NCBI GenBank assembly: GCA_965248135.1
Contig: CBDFIN010000008.1
Coordinates: 1 to 64,000 of the forward strand
DNA from: SZUA-100 sp965248135
GTDB taxonomy: Bacteria; Pseudomonadota; Alphaproteobacteria; Rhizobiales; Rhizobiaceae
Length of the DNA: 64,000 nucleotides
Direction of reading: 5' to 3'
Shown here: piece after piece, positions 26,250-35,970 of the stretch
Layout of the letters: each line of letters opens with the position of its first letter
Numbering within the stretch: position 1 is the first letter of the stretch
Translations under genes and position numbers: made by a program
The notes under the pieces: generated by a model
The model's database searches: none
What the model was told of the DNA's origin: nothing
Seen by the model: the letters and a program-made list of their open reading frames with translations, nothing else

Positions 26250-26807
26250 ATGGCTGCTTTGAAATCCTTTTTTGCAATTTCTCTGCTTCTTGCAACTGGC
26301 CTTACGCTCCCGGGTTGCACCCAAACACCACGGATCGACCGTGCATCGTCCAGACCCACACCGCTGACCCCGGCGCCTGTCGGTGTGGTTAAATCACAGA
26401 ATCTGGAGCCGACCAATCCTATTCAGCCATCGGCAGAAAATCCCGCCGAACTTAAACCGGGCCTTGAGCCCGATACCGAAGTAGCGGTCGTTCAGCCACC
26501 AAAGGCGCCTGCTGGCGGCGGCCAGGCCGTAACCAGGGAAGCGCTGGTAGGTGCCTGGCAGGTTTCAACCGGTGGCAGTAACTGTCAGATATTCCTGGCA
26601 CTGACCAAATGGTCCGGCGGCTATCGCGCCGCTTCCCGCGGCTGTGCGGCTCGAGCGATAACGGACGTCCAGGCATGGGATGTCAAGGGCAAACAGGTCG
26701 TGCTGGTCAATTCCGGTGGTGGCACCGCGGCTCGCCTGTACCGGACAGGTGGTACCCGGTATGATGGTTCCACCGCGTCAGGTGGCGCTATCTCCTTTAC
26801 CCGCTAG
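26250..26807 (+). CDS. AprI/Inh-family metalloprotease inhibitor lipoprotein
   Basis: A protein of 185 residues. A signal peptide (KSFFAISLLLATGLTLPGC) ends in a lipobox, LPGC, so Cys23 would be lipidated. A Pro-rich linker (TPLTPAPVGVV to AVVQPPKAPAGGG) leads to the AprI/Inh barrel (REALVGAWQVSTGGSNCQIF, AITDVQAWDVKGKQVVLVNS). Family members block secreted serralysin-type proteases in the periplasm. The stop codon TAG is the first part of a CTAG-bounded repeat at 26804. GAGG lies upstream of ATG 26250. Confidence 0.85.
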   Translation: MAALKSFFAISLLLATGLTLPGCTQTPRIDRASSRPTPLTPAPVGVVKSQNLEPTNPIQPSAENPAELKPGLEPDTEVAVVQPPKAPAGGGQAVTREALVGAWQVSTGGSNCQIFLALTKWSGGYRAASRGCAARAITDVQAWDVKGKQVVLVNSGGGTAARLYRTGGTRYDGSTASGGAISFTR

Positions 26808-26972
26808 TGGAATGAATTTGACATTTGGTACCCACTTGCAGCTTCATTCATTTTCAAATGTCAAATTCAAAAATTCCACTAGATTCAATATTTTGCTAGT
26901 GGTTCTTTTGATTCCAACATTTGCAAATATGGGTGCTGCAACGGGATGCAAATGTTGGTACAGAACCACTAG
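26804..26972. repeat. CTAG-bounded hairpin mosaic, copy 3 (two modules)
   Basis: Module 1 (26804-26882, 79 bases) starts CTAGTGGAAT and ends ATTCCACTAG, as at 1206-1284. The spacer ATTCAATATTTTG (26883-26895) is the reverse complement of the spacer at copy 1. Module 2 (26896-26972) starts CTAGTGGTTC and ends GAACCACTAG, as at 6994-7071. The first CTAG contains the stop codon of the inhibitor gene. The two strong hairpins could also end its transcription. Confidence 0.9.
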
Positions 26973-27002
26973 CGTCGATGATCTGTGGCGGAAGTGCGCC
27001 AA

Positions 27003-28175
27003 ATGACGGTCGATGAGCCAATCGTCACCATTGCCGACGGCAATGTTTTGCATGCCGCCTATCAGGCCCGCGTAGACGCCGGCGAATTCAAGGGCGATGC
27101 ATCACAATTGCAGCTGGTCCACAAACTCGACAAATTATTGCTGGATCTGGAGGACACCAGACTGGCCTCCAAGCAAAGCGCCCTTGGCTGGCTGTTTTCG
27201 AAAAAACAATCGGTCATACCAAACAGCCGTGGGCTCTATATCTGGGGTGCAGTGGGGCGCGGCAAGACCATGCTGATGGATGAATTTTATTATCATGTCG
27301 CGGGTATAACCAAACGACGGGTGCATTTTTATGATTTCATGCTTGATGCGCATGAGAGAATCCACGCCCACCGCAAATTACTAGCCGCCGGAAAAACCAT
27401 CGAAACAGACCCTGTCCCACCTGTGGCCCGGGCGTTGGCGCGCCAGGCCCGGCTGCTTTGCTTCGATGAATTCTCAATTACCGATGTTGCCGATGCGATG
27501 ATCTTGTCGCGGCTGTTTACCACCATGTTCGAACACGGGGTTACGGTGGTGGCAACCTCTAATATTGCACCGGACGCACTTTATCCAAACGGGCTGAACC
27601 GCAACTATTTTCTATCCTTCGTCACCTTGCTCAAAAAAAATGTCGAGGTGTTCCGCCTAGACGCACGGGTTGATTTCAGACTTGAAAAACTCACAGCCGG
27701 CAAGATTTATATTACCGGCGATGCCGGGGGCAAACAGCTCGACCAGATCTGGCAGGAAATGACCGGCACGGTCGAGGGAGAAGAAGACAGGCTCACCATC
27801 AAGGGTCGTCAATTGACTGTCCCCCAAGCAGCCCGTGGCGCTGCACGCTTTTCCTTTGAAGAATTGTGCAACAGACCCCTGGCAGCAGGTGACTATCTAG
27901 CGTTAGCCCGCCGCTATCACACATTGTTTGTTGATAATATCCCTAAGATGAGCCGCGAGATGCGCAACCAGGCAAAGCGTTTCATTATGCTCATCGACAC
28001 GCTCTATGACCACCATATCAATCTGTTGTGCACTGCAGCGGTCGAACCGAATGAACTTTATACCGCCACATCGGGTACCGAGTATTTCGAGTTCAACCGC
28101 ACCGTATCGCGTTTGATCGAAATGCAATCGCGCGAATACCTGGAAAAGAGCCGTAGCAATCGCCGTTCGGCATAG
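27003..28175 (+). CDS. zapE: cell division protein ZapE (AFG1-like ATPase)
   Basis: A protein of 390 residues if started at ATG 27003; GTG/ATG-type starts upstream (26985) lie close to the repeat. Walker A is GAVGRGKTMLMD (about 82-93) and Walker B LLCFDEFSITDVAD (about 151-164), with VVATSNIAPDALYPNGLNR after it, all typical of ZapE. It acts at the division site on the Z-ring in proteobacteria. In alphaproteobacteria the gene often lies near malate dehydrogenase, but not here. It lies 30 bases after a hairpin mosaic. Confidence 0.92.
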   Translation: MTVDEPIVTIADGNVLHAAYQARVDAGEFKGDASQLQLVHKLDKLLLDLEDTRLASKQSALGWLFSKKQSVIPNSRGLYIWGAVGRGKTMLMDEFYYHVAGITKRRVHFYDFMLDAHERIHAHRKLLAAGKTIETDPVPPVARALARQARLLCFDEFSITDVADAMILSRLFTTMFEHGVTVVATSNIAPDALYPNGLNRNYFLSFVTLLKKNVEVFRLDARVDFRLEKLTAGKIYITGDAGGKQLDQIWQEMTGTVEGEEDRLTIKGRQLTVPQAARGAARFSFEELCNRPLAAGDYLALARRYHTLFVDNIPKMSREMRNQAKRFIMLIDTLYDHHINLLCTAAVEPNELYTATSGTEYFEFNRTVSRLIEMQSREYLEKSRSNRRSA

Positions 28176-28298
28176 CAGGAGTGAGCTTGATAATCGCCGA
28201 ACGCGGTTGCATATAACCTCCATCGACATTATTGCAGGCGAAATTGATCCACTTCGCTCCGATGCGTTGTAAAAGCTGAAACGGAACCGTTTGACCCC

Positions 28299-29504
28299 AT
28301 GCGTGCACTTGTTGCCATTTTGCTGTTATTGCATTCGCTTGCCATTGCCCCAGGGTTGGCAAAGGCTATGCCTCACATCCTGATAGACGCCCGCACTGGC
28401 GATGTTCTTTCTCATGAGCAAGCCTTTGACCGGTGGCATCCGGCGTCATTGACCAAGATGATGACAGCCTATGTTGTATTTGAGGCAATCAGCGCTGGTG
28501 AAATTACTTTGAAATCTCCGGTTCGGGTGTCGAAATACGCACTGAGCAAACCGCCCAGCAAAATGGGGCTTCCCGTCGGCACGATCCTGAATTTTGAAAA
28601 TGCGCTGAAGATCATACTGGTCAAATCGGCCAATGACATTGCCGTTTCAATCGCCGAATCATTGGCCGGAAGCGAAGCCGCATTTGCCGGCCGGATGAAC
28701 CAGACGGCAGCAAAACTGGGCATGCACCACAGCAACTTTGTCAATCCCCACGGTTTGCATGACCTTCGCCAGTATACTATCGCCCGGGACTTTGCCTTGC
28801 TGGCCAGAGCGATCTATCGGAACTATCCTCAATACACCCATATGATGAGCATTCCGGCGTTACGCTTTGGCAAGATAAAGCTGAAATCTCATAACTCGTT
28901 GCTTGGCCGCTATCATGGCGCCGACGGCATCAAGACCGGTTACGTGTGTGCATCGGGCTACAACATAGCCGCCAGTGCCACGCGTTCCGGCCGCCGATTG
29001 ATTGCGGTTGTTTTTGGTGCAAAAAGTGCCCACCAAAGGGGCATTCGCGCGGCCAAATTGTTCAACGCCGGTTTCAATAGCAACACCGGCGTTTCCGCCG
29101 GGACGATTGACGCGCTTGAGCCTTACGGTTCGGCACGCTATGTTGCGCATAATATGCGTGATGAAATTTGCCGGCGCAAAAGGAACGGGATCAAGGAAAC
29201 GAAAAAACAGCGCCGGGCTCGCTGGAAAGCGGAAGCAGAACAACGCAAGGCCGAAAATGCAGAATACTTTTCTCCCCGGCTGCCTTTCATGCCCGCACCG
29301 GTATTTTTAGGCATGGCCGATGGCCCGAGCCCTACCAACATCAGGGTTTTTAATGGCAATACGCCGCCGCCCTATGTGCCAATTCCCAAGCCACGGCCAG
29401 ACTTTCGTCTTGCCCGCATCGATGATCAGCCACCGCCAAAAAATGCCCTGTTGCGCGGTTCAATTCCACTGCCGCAGTTCCGGCCACAGCCTAAAGGCCA
29501 GTGA
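28299..29504 (+). CDS. D-alanyl-D-alanine carboxypeptidase
   Basis: A protein of 401 residues. An N-terminal signal peptide (VAILLLLHSLAIAPGLAKA) is followed by the penicillin-binding motifs SLTK (Ser50, Lys53), SAN (110-112) and KTG (212-214). The enzyme removes the terminal D-alanine of peptidoglycan stem peptides in the periplasm. After about residue 270 a long Pro-rich tail (NTPPPYVPIPKPRPDF) replaces the usual membrane-anchor domain. The stop TGA shares its last base with the next start (TGATG). Confidence 0.92.
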   Translation: MRALVAILLLLHSLAIAPGLAKAMPHILIDARTGDVLSHEQAFDRWHPASLTKMMTAYVVFEAISAGEITLKSPVRVSKYALSKPPSKMGLPVGTILNFENALKIILVKSANDIAVSIAESLAGSEAAFAGRMNQTAAKLGMHHSNFVNPHGLHDLRQYTIARDFALLARAIYRNYPQYTHMMSIPALRFGKIKLKSHNSLLGRYHGADGIKTGYVCASGYNIAASATRSGRRLIAVVFGAKSAHQRGIRAAKLFNAGFNSNTGVSAGTIDALEPYGSARYVAHNMRDEICRRKRNGIKETKKQRRARWKAEAEQRKAENAEYFSPRLPFMPAPVFLGMADGPSPTNIRVFNGNTPPPYVPIPKPRPDFRLARIDDQPPPKNALLRGSIPLPQFRPQPKGQ

Positions 29505-30592
29505 TGCGGCATGAACCCGTTCCTATGAGCCTGATCACCGGTTTTTTGGGCAGCGGCAAAACAACGCTGCTTAATGCGCTTTTAAAAGACCCGCGGCTTA
29601 AAAACACGGCGATCATTGTCAATGAATTTGGCGACGTGGGCATTGATCATTTTTTGGTGGAGTCCGCCGACGAGGATATTATTGAACTCAGCGATGGCTG
29701 CCTTTGTTGCACCGTTCGTGGCGATCTGGTCGACACGCTGACAAAGCTGCTGCAACAACGGCTGGATAATCGTGGCACGGCAATCGAGCGGATAATTGTC
29801 GAGACTACCGGGCTTGCCGATCCGGCCCCTATTTTGCACGCGGTGATGGCCCACCCGATATTGATCGAGAAAATCAGGCTTGATGGCATTATAACGCTGG
29901 TTGATGCAGTCAATGGTGACGAGACGCTCAATACCCATAAGGAGGCGGTCAAGCAGGCTGCAATGGCCGACCGTATTGTTATTTCCAAAACCGATTTGGT
30001 ATTGGCCAATGAAGCCCTGCAACAACTCACCCGGCGTCTTTTCGCTCTCAACCCTTCAGCAACGGTGATCATGGTCTACGACGTTGATATTTCCAACCTA
30101 TTCGATTGCGGTCTTTATAATCCTGCAAATAAAACGCTTGATGTTAGTCGCTGGCTGCGCGAAGAGGCTGTGCCCAAGGCCACCCATAATCACCATGATA
30201 CTAATCGCCATGATAACGCCATTCGAGCCTTTACGCTTATCCATGACCGGCCGATCGAAGCAGATGCATTGCAGATGTTTTTCGATCTCTTGCGATCAAC
30301 CCATGGGCCACAATTGCTGCGCGTCAAGGGAATAATTCAAATGGCGGAAAATCCGGACCAGCCGATTGTCGTTCACGCGGTGCAGCAAGTGTTTCATCCT
30401 CCCGTCAGCCTGGCGGCATGGCCCGATGATGATCACCGCACAAGGCTGGTGGTGATCACCCGAGATTTGCCAGAGGTGTTTGTTCAGCGGCTATTTGACG
30501 CTTTTACCGGCAAGATTGCACCGGACACACCGGACCGCATGGCGCTGGAACAAAACCCGCTCGCCATTCCCGGCTCTAATTTCCGGCAATAG
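29504..30592 (+). CDS. CobW/COG0523-family metal-chaperone GTPase
   Basis: A protein of 362 residues. Walker A GFLGSGKTTLLN (13-24), the metal-binding CxCC motif in DGCLCCTVRGDL (Cys66, 68, 69), NEFGDVGIDH, the ETTGLADPAP switch and the nucleotide base motif SKTDL. A His-rich insert (THNHHDTNRHDN) before the C-terminal domain suggests zinc or cobalt handling. The start ATG 29504 overlaps the preceding stop by one base, so the two genes are translationally coupled. Confidence 0.9.
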   Translation: MRHEPVPMSLITGFLGSGKTTLLNALLKDPRLKNTAIIVNEFGDVGIDHFLVESADEDIIELSDGCLCCTVRGDLVDTLTKLLQQRLDNRGTAIERIIVETTGLADPAPILHAVMAHPILIEKIRLDGIITLVDAVNGDETLNTHKEAVKQAAMADRIVISKTDLVLANEALQQLTRRLFALNPSATVIMVYDVDISNLFDCGLYNPANKTLDVSRWLREEAVPKATHNHHDTNRHDNAIRAFTLIHDRPIEADALQMFFDLLRSTHGPQLLRVKGIIQMAENPDQPIVVHAVQQVFHPPVSLAAWPDDDHRTRLVVITRDLPEVFVQRLFDAFTGKIAPDTPDRMALEQNPLAIPGSNFRQ

Positions 30593-30691
30593 TGTACATC
30601 ATTGGCCGGAATTGCAGCCGGGGATTGACCAAACCCTTACTGGAAACCATGATGGTGTGAACACCCAAACATCGGAGGTTGAAGAACAAGC

Positions 30692-32398
30692 ATGACAAAA
30701 GAAAAGAAAAAGAAAAAGAAGGCCGGCATGGAGCGACCATGGCTGAAATCCTATCCCGAACACGTGCCACACGAGGTTCCCGAGCTTAAGCACCTGTCGG
30801 TCGCAAACCTCATAGAGCAGGCCTGCGAGACATATTCCGACCGGGTTGCCTTTTCATGCATGGGTAAAAGCCTGAGTTATGAAGAACTGCTGGAGAATTC
30901 CACGAATATTGCGGCATGGCTGCAGTCAAGGGGCCTTGTCAAAGGCGACAGAGTCGCCATCATGATGCCGAATATCTTGCAATATCCGGTTGTCTTGGCC
31001 GGTATCCTGCGAGCCGGACTGACGGTGGTCAATGTTAACCCGCTCTACACGCCGCGCGAACTTGAGCATCAGCTTAAGGATTCAGGTGCCAAGGCGATCT
31101 TCGTCCTGGAGAACTTCGCCAACACCTTTGAACAGGTCAGCGGCAAGGTGCCGACGGAGCATGTGGTCGTCACCAAAATGGGCGATCTGCTTGGCGGCTT
31201 AAAGGGTGCAATTGTCAATTTTGTCGTCAAGCGCGTCAAGAAGATGGTGCCTTCATGGTCGATACCCGGCCATACAAGTTTCAAGCAGGCGCTTGCTATT
31301 GGCGGTGCTGCTGATTTTGAAACAGTTGAATCATTCCACAATGACTACGCATTTTTACAATATACCGGCGGCACCACGGGCGTTTCCAAAGGCGCGGCAC
31401 TGACCAACGCCAACGTGCTTTCCAATGCGGCGCAAATAAATCTCTGGCAAAATGCGCTTAATCACGGCAAGGGCCCTGGAGAGCAGTTGGTTTATATTTG
31501 CGCCTTGCCACTCTATCATATCTTTGCTCTGACCGTGAATGCCATTATGGGCATGGATCAGGGCGCAACCAACGTGCTCATTCCCAACCCGCGGGATATT
31601 CCAGGTTTTGTCAAGGAGCTGGGCAACTGGCAGTTCAATGTCTTTCCCGGCCTCAACACGCTGTTTAACGCACTCCTCAATGATGACGATTTCAAGCAGC
31701 TTGATTTCTCTCACCTGCAACTGACCCTCGGCGGCGGCATGGCCGTGCAACAACCCGTGGCCGAGCGATGGAAGAAGCTGACCGGCTGCAATATTTCCGA
31801 GGGCTATGGCCTTTCAGAGACCTCGCCCGTTGCAACCACTAACCGGTTGGACGCGGCAGAGTTTTCCGGTACCATTGGTCTGCCCGTTCCCTCAACCGAC
31901 ATCGCCATTCGTGACGACGACGGAAAAGATGTCGCCCTTGGCGAAGTCGGCGAGATCTGTATTCGTGGTCCTCAGGTCATGGCCGGTTACTGGAACCGGC
32001 CTGATGAGACCGCCAATGTCATGACCAAGGATGGTTTCTTCAAGTCCGGCGACATGGGTTTCATGAATGAAGCAGGCCAGACCAAGATTGTTGATCGCAA
32101 AAAGGACATGATCCTGGTCTCCGGCTTCAATGTCTATCCCAACGAAATCGAGGAAGTGGCGGCAGCCCATGATGGTATTTTGGAGGCGGCAGCCATTGGC
32201 GTTGCCGACGAAAAATCTGGCGAAGTGGTGAAACTTTTTGTCGTCAAGAATGACCGCAACCTGACCGAGAAAGATGTTCGCGACTGGTGTGCTAAAAATC
32301 TGACCAACTATAAGCGGCCCCGCCATGTGGAGTTTCGCGACGAACTGCCCAAAACCAATGTTGGCAAGATTTTGCGGCGCGAACTTCGGGATGAATAG
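30692..32398 (+). CDS. fadD: long-chain fatty-acid-CoA ligase
   Basis: A protein of 568 residues of the AMP-forming synthetase superfamily. The N-terminus has a Lys-rich start (TKEKKKKKKAG). The P-loop-like motif is QYTGGTTGVSKGAALTN, followed by SEGYGLSETSPVATTN, the hinge region FKSGDMGFM and VDRKKDMILVSGFNVYPNE, and the catalytic Lys in LPKTNVGKILRREL. It activates fatty acids with ATP and CoA for beta-oxidation or lipid synthesis. A purine-rich GGAGG lies upstream of the ATG. Confidence 0.93.
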   Translation: MTKEKKKKKKAGMERPWLKSYPEHVPHEVPELKHLSVANLIEQACETYSDRVAFSCMGKSLSYEELLENSTNIAAWLQSRGLVKGDRVAIMMPNILQYPVVLAGILRAGLTVVNVNPLYTPRELEHQLKDSGAKAIFVLENFANTFEQVSGKVPTEHVVVTKMGDLLGGLKGAIVNFVVKRVKKMVPSWSIPGHTSFKQALAIGGAADFETVESFHNDYAFLQYTGGTTGVSKGAALTNANVLSNAAQINLWQNALNHGKGPGEQLVYICALPLYHIFALTVNAIMGMDQGATNVLIPNPRDIPGFVKELGNWQFNVFPGLNTLFNALLNDDDFKQLDFSHLQLTLGGGMAVQQPVAERWKKLTGCNISEGYGLSETSPVATTNRLDAAEFSGTIGLPVPSTDIAIRDDDGKDVALGEVGEICIRGPQVMAGYWNRPDETANVMTKDGFFKSGDMGFMNEAGQTKIVDRKKDMILVSGFNVYPNEIEEVAAAHDGILEAAAIGVADEKSGEVVKLFVVKNDRNLTEKDVRDWCAKNLTNYKRPRHVEFRDELPKTNVGKILRRELRDE

Positions 32399-32419
32399 AA
32401 GGCAACGGGATATCAGATC

Positions 32420-32968
32420 ATGATAATAGACAAAGATGCCGCCGCGGTATTGGAATTCTGGCTGCAAGCCGGCCCGAAAAGCTGGTTTGCCCGGGACGAC
32501 GATTTCGATGCGGCCATGCGCAACCGGTTCGCTAGCTTGCACGAGGAAGCAAGCCAGGGCCAGCACGACGATTGGGCCGACAGTCCCGATGGCGCACTGG
32601 CATTGGTGTTGGTCCTCGACCAGTTTTCGCGCAATCTTTTTCGTGACGACGCCCGTGCCTTCGCCCAGGATGGCCATGCCCTGAAAATAGCGAAAGACGC
32701 ACTCGACAGGGGCTTCGACAAAAAGGTCGATCCCGCTGTCTTTGTGTTTTTTTACATGCCCTACATGCATTCAGAATCAATTCTCGACCAGCGTAGTTGC
32801 ATTCGACTGTTTCATGCGGCAAACAAGTCCGATAACATGACCTACGCAATTATCCATCACCATGTCATCGCCCGCTTTGGCCACTTCCCGCATCGCAACC
32901 AGGCAATCGGCCGGCCGACCTCGCCGGCCGAACAGCGGTTCCTCGACGATGGTGGATTTTCTGCTTGA
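32420..32968 (+). CDS. DUF924 family protein
   Basis: A protein of 182 residues. The start (AAAVLEFWLQAGPKSWFARD) and the middle (LVLVLDQFSRNLFRDDARAF, FFYMPYMHSESILDQ) are typical of the DUF924 all-helical TPR-like fold. The function is not known. It follows fadD by 21 bases and is probably cotranscribed. Confidence 0.88.
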   Translation: MIIDKDAAAVLEFWLQAGPKSWFARDDDFDAAMRNRFASLHEEASQGQHDDWADSPDGALALVLVLDQFSRNLFRDDARAFAQDGHALKIAKDALDRGFDKKVDPAVFVFFYMPYMHSESILDQRSCIRLFHAANKSDNMTYAIIHHHVIARFGHFPHRNQAIGRPTSPAEQRFLDDGGFSA

Positions 32969-33127
32969 TATGGTAAATCAAGCCTTTCCAGAACCAACTA
33001 ATGTCCGTGAAAAGTCGATATAATTCAATTATTTAATTTTGCCGATGCTGTTAACCCTGGCTGCTGCTCACACGGAAAATTAAGCCCTGTGTGCCTATAT
33101 ACCCATCAGGGAAAATAGGAGCAACGG

Positions 33128-34561
33128 GTGACAGTTTCTGTAGTCAGCAAGATGGAACGGATGGTTCCTGACAGAATAAGGCTACGCTACGGGCATGTGT
33201 TAGACCCCATGTTCGCTCATTTGAGGATTATCCTTGAAGGTGAGGATGATCGGGCGATATCTCAGCGGGTTGCCCTTTTTGCTTTTGCAGTCCGCGTCGT
33301 TGGTGCTTTCATTGCCTATGTCTCGCAGGTGTTGCTGGCCCGTGCGATGGGCGACTATGAGTATGGCATTTTTGTCGTTGTCTGGGTTGGCGCTGTTATT
33401 CTTGGCGGGGTTGCCTGCCTTGGATTCCAGAGCGCCGTGGTCCGCCTCATCCCGCAATATCAGTCAAGCGGCCACTTGAACTCTCTTCGTGGCCTGCTAT
33501 TTACCAGCCGTGCCTTGCCGGTAGCTGCCGCCACAGCAATTGCCGCGGTCGGCGTCGCTGGCGTATATTATTTCCCCGAGGCACTTCAAAGCTACTACAT
33601 CTTCCCATTCTATCTTGGCGCCATCTGTCTTCCGATGCTAGCGCTTTCAGAAGTTCAAGACGGCATCGCGCGCGCCTATAATTGGCCATCTACAGCGCTT
33701 TCACCAACCTTTTTGCTCAGGCCAACACTGATCTTGTTGTTTATGACGGTGGCGATTATCATCGGTTTTCAACCAACTGCAGCAACAGCGCTTGGGGCGG
33801 CTATTGTCGCAACCTGGCTTGTTTCGGTTGGCCAGTTGATCAGCCTGAATTCGAGCTTGAAGCAGGAAGTGCCACCGGGCCCGGCGAGTGCTCACGCACT
33901 GTCCTGGATTTCCATTGCAATACCGATTTTTCTGGTTGAAGGCTTTTTCAATCTGCTCACCAATGTTGATATTCTGGTCGTCGGCATGTTTATGCCGCCT
34001 GAAAAAACAGCGATCTATTTCGCCTCGGTTAAAACGCTGGCTCTGGTGCATTTTGTCTATTTCGCCGTCAAAGCAAGTGCGGCCCACCGTTTCGCCCAAT
34101 ACAAGGCCTCCGGCGACCATCTGCGCTATGCCAGTTTTATCGATGATACCCTGCGCTGGACATTCTGGCCGTCGGTTGCCATGTGTGTGCTGTTGCTTAT
34201 TACCGGAAAATACCTGTTGATGCTGTTCGGACCCTCTTTTACCGAAGGCTATCCGCTGTTGTTCATTTTGGTCATTGGGCTGGTTGCGCGAGCATCTGTC
34301 GGGCCGGCTGAAAGTGTTCTTACCATGTCGGGGGCGCAAAATATTTGTGCCATGCTCTATACCTGCACATTGTTCATCAACATCGCACTGAATTTTACCT
34401 TGATCCCAAGATTCGGCCTTGCCGGTGCTGCAGTTGCTACAACAATTGCGCTTATATTTGAAGCCTTCGCCCTTTACGCCACAGCCCTGCGCTTTTTGGG
34501 CATTCATATGTTTATAATCAGGGCCAAGCCTGACCCCGTCGAAAATATAGGGGCAAAATAA
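33128..34561 (+). CDS. polysaccharide flippase (Wzx/MATE type)
   Basis: A protein of 477 residues with about 12-14 hydrophobic segments, for example VALFAFAVRVVGAFIAYVSQ, IFPFYLGAICLPMLALSEVQ and CTLFINIALNFTLIPRFGLA. This is the membrane topology of lipid-linked oligosaccharide flippases that carry polysaccharide units across the inner membrane. The start is GTG 33128 with GGAG 8 bases before. Its stop overlaps the ATG of the next gene (TAATG). Confidence 0.85.
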   Translation: MTVSVVSKMERMVPDRIRLRYGHVLDPMFAHLRIILEGEDDRAISQRVALFAFAVRVVGAFIAYVSQVLLARAMGDYEYGIFVVVWVGAVILGGVACLGFQSAVVRLIPQYQSSGHLNSLRGLLFTSRALPVAAATAIAAVGVAGVYYFPEALQSYYIFPFYLGAICLPMLALSEVQDGIARAYNWPSTALSPTFLLRPTLILLFMTVAIIIGFQPTAATALGAAIVATWLVSVGQLISLNSSLKQEVPPGPASAHALSWISIAIPIFLVEGFFNLLTNVDILVVGMFMPPEKTAIYFASVKTLALVHFVYFAVKASAAHRFAQYKASGDHLRYASFIDDTLRWTFWPSVAMCVLLLITGKYLLMLFGPSFTEGYPLLFILVIGLVARASVGPAESVLTMSGAQNICAMLYTCTLFINIALNFTLIPRFGLAGAAVATTIALIFEAFALYATALRFLGIHMFIIRAKPDPVENIGAK

Positions 34562-35841
34562 TGGGTTTTCTGAAGGACATGGTGACTAAACCGGACCGGG
34601 ACCGGCAAAGCTTTGGACCGTTTTGGATTGATGTGAAAGATCAACCCGGGCCAAAGCCGATGCGATTTGCAATATCGAACCTCACCAGTGCGAAGTGGGA
34701 ACTCTGCCTGATGCCGCTCGAAAGCTACGCCGAATTGGCGGAGCAAATCAGCGACCTTGCTCACCATTCCGTAGAAAACAATGTTTTCTTTGAGCCGGAA
34801 TTCGCCCTCGCCGGGCTGCAACGACTGGAACTGGAAGGGGTGATGTTGTTGTGCCTGTGGGAAACGGTTTCGGCCCGCCGCATGCTGCGTGTGTTTATGC
34901 CAATCATCAATCAACGGGCAGGCATTCCCCAACGCCGGTTTACCCGCTGCTTCACCCACCATTTTGCACCGTTGGGAACGCCTTTGTTGCACCGGGAAAA
35001 CGCCGGTGAATCGGTGGAAACCCTGCTTCGAATGTTGGCCGACCCCGTGCTAAAGCTCTCTTCGGTGCTGTGCCTTGACCAGCAAAGAACAGCCGGCGAA
35101 ACCATCCAGCTGTTTGAACGGGCAGCTCGAACGCTTGGTTTACCCACGGCTTATTTGTCCCGTCACCGGCGTGGTGTTCTGGCACCTGCAGATAATCAAC
35201 TGACCGGCGTGAGCTATCTTCGCCAAGCAATGACACCAAAGCGCCATCGTGAGTACCGGCGGTTGTTGCGTCGGCTGAAAGGAACCGGCGACGTGTGCTT
35301 TGAGGTTGTCAACACGCAAAGAGCCGTATTGGATGCGTTTGAGACGTTTCTCACCATCGAGGCCAGCGGCTGGAAAGGCCGCAGCGGAACCGCGCTTAGT
35401 TCGCACAAGCAGCTTGCTGCCTTTTCCCGGCAGGCGATATCGTCGTTGGCAGAAATAAAGCGTTGCGAAATACACACAATGAGCTTTAACAAACAAATGA
35501 TCGCAGCCCTTGTCTGTTTTAAGAGCGGCGATGAACTTTTCGCCTGGAAAATGGCCTTCGATGAGGAGTTCAAGCACTATTCTCCCGGTGTTCAATTGCT
35601 GATGCACGCAAGCGAGCACTGGCTTGACCTGTCTGATATACGATTGGTCGATTCGCTCGCCACTGCCAATCACCCGTTGATAAACCGGGTGTGGCGGGAG
35701 CGCCAACCAATGGGCGATATGCTTATTGGCACAAGCTCGGCCAAGAAAAATGAAGTTAACCAGGTCGTCCGTTCACTGGAGCGTTTTCAATACGCCAAGC
35801 GGTCGGTTAAAAACCTTCTTCACCGGGTAGGGCTCCGCTAG
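34561..35841 (+). CDS. GNAT/FemAB-like acetyltransferase of polysaccharide synthesis
   Basis: A protein of 426 residues. The C-terminal half (SKHKQLA-like region: GTALSSHKQLAAFSRQAISS, AALVCFKSGDELFAWKMAFD) resembles the BcsL/CelD-type GNAT domain. The acyl donor and acceptor are not known. Overlap with the flippase gene suggests both serve one exopolysaccharide or lipid-linked glycan. The stop TAG (35839-35841) lies inside the first CTAG of a hairpin mosaic. Confidence 0.75.
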   Translation: MGFLKDMVTKPDRDRQSFGPFWIDVKDQPGPKPMRFAISNLTSAKWELCLMPLESYAELAEQISDLAHHSVENNVFFEPEFALAGLQRLELEGVMLLCLWETVSARRMLRVFMPIINQRAGIPQRRFTRCFTHHFAPLGTPLLHRENAGESVETLLRMLADPVLKLSSVLCLDQQRTAGETIQLFERAARTLGLPTAYLSRHRRGVLAPADNQLTGVSYLRQAMTPKRHREYRRLLRRLKGTGDVCFEVVNTQRAVLDAFETFLTIEASGWKGRSGTALSSHKQLAAFSRQAISSLAEIKRCEIHTMSFNKQMIAALVCFKSGDELFAWKMAFDEEFKHYSPGVQLLMHASEHWLDLSDIRLVDSLATANHPLINRVWRERQPMGDMLIGTSSAKKNEVNQVVRSLERFQYAKRSVKNLLHRVGLR

Positions 35842-35970
35842 TGGTTCGAATCTAACGCTTCGAACCGCTAGATTCTTTGGTGATGGATAGAATTGTCGAT
35901 ACATTTGAGTGTGTTATTGAAGAATTCCTCTTTGCACCGACAGGCTCAAATGTTTCGTTCTATCCACTAG
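35838..35970. repeat. CTAG-bounded hairpin mosaic, copy 4, between convergent genes
   Basis: A short hairpin (35838-35871), CTAGTGGTTCGAA to TTCGAACCGCTAG, with an 8-base loop, is followed by a 12-base spacer and a second hairpin (about 35884-35970). The second begins TGGATAGAATTG and ends TTCTATCCACTAG, with the inner pair CATTTGAG/CTCAAATG. The left CTAG holds the stop of the acetyltransferase. The right end supplies the last codons (Ser, Gly, stop) of ttcA on the other strand. Confidence 0.85.
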
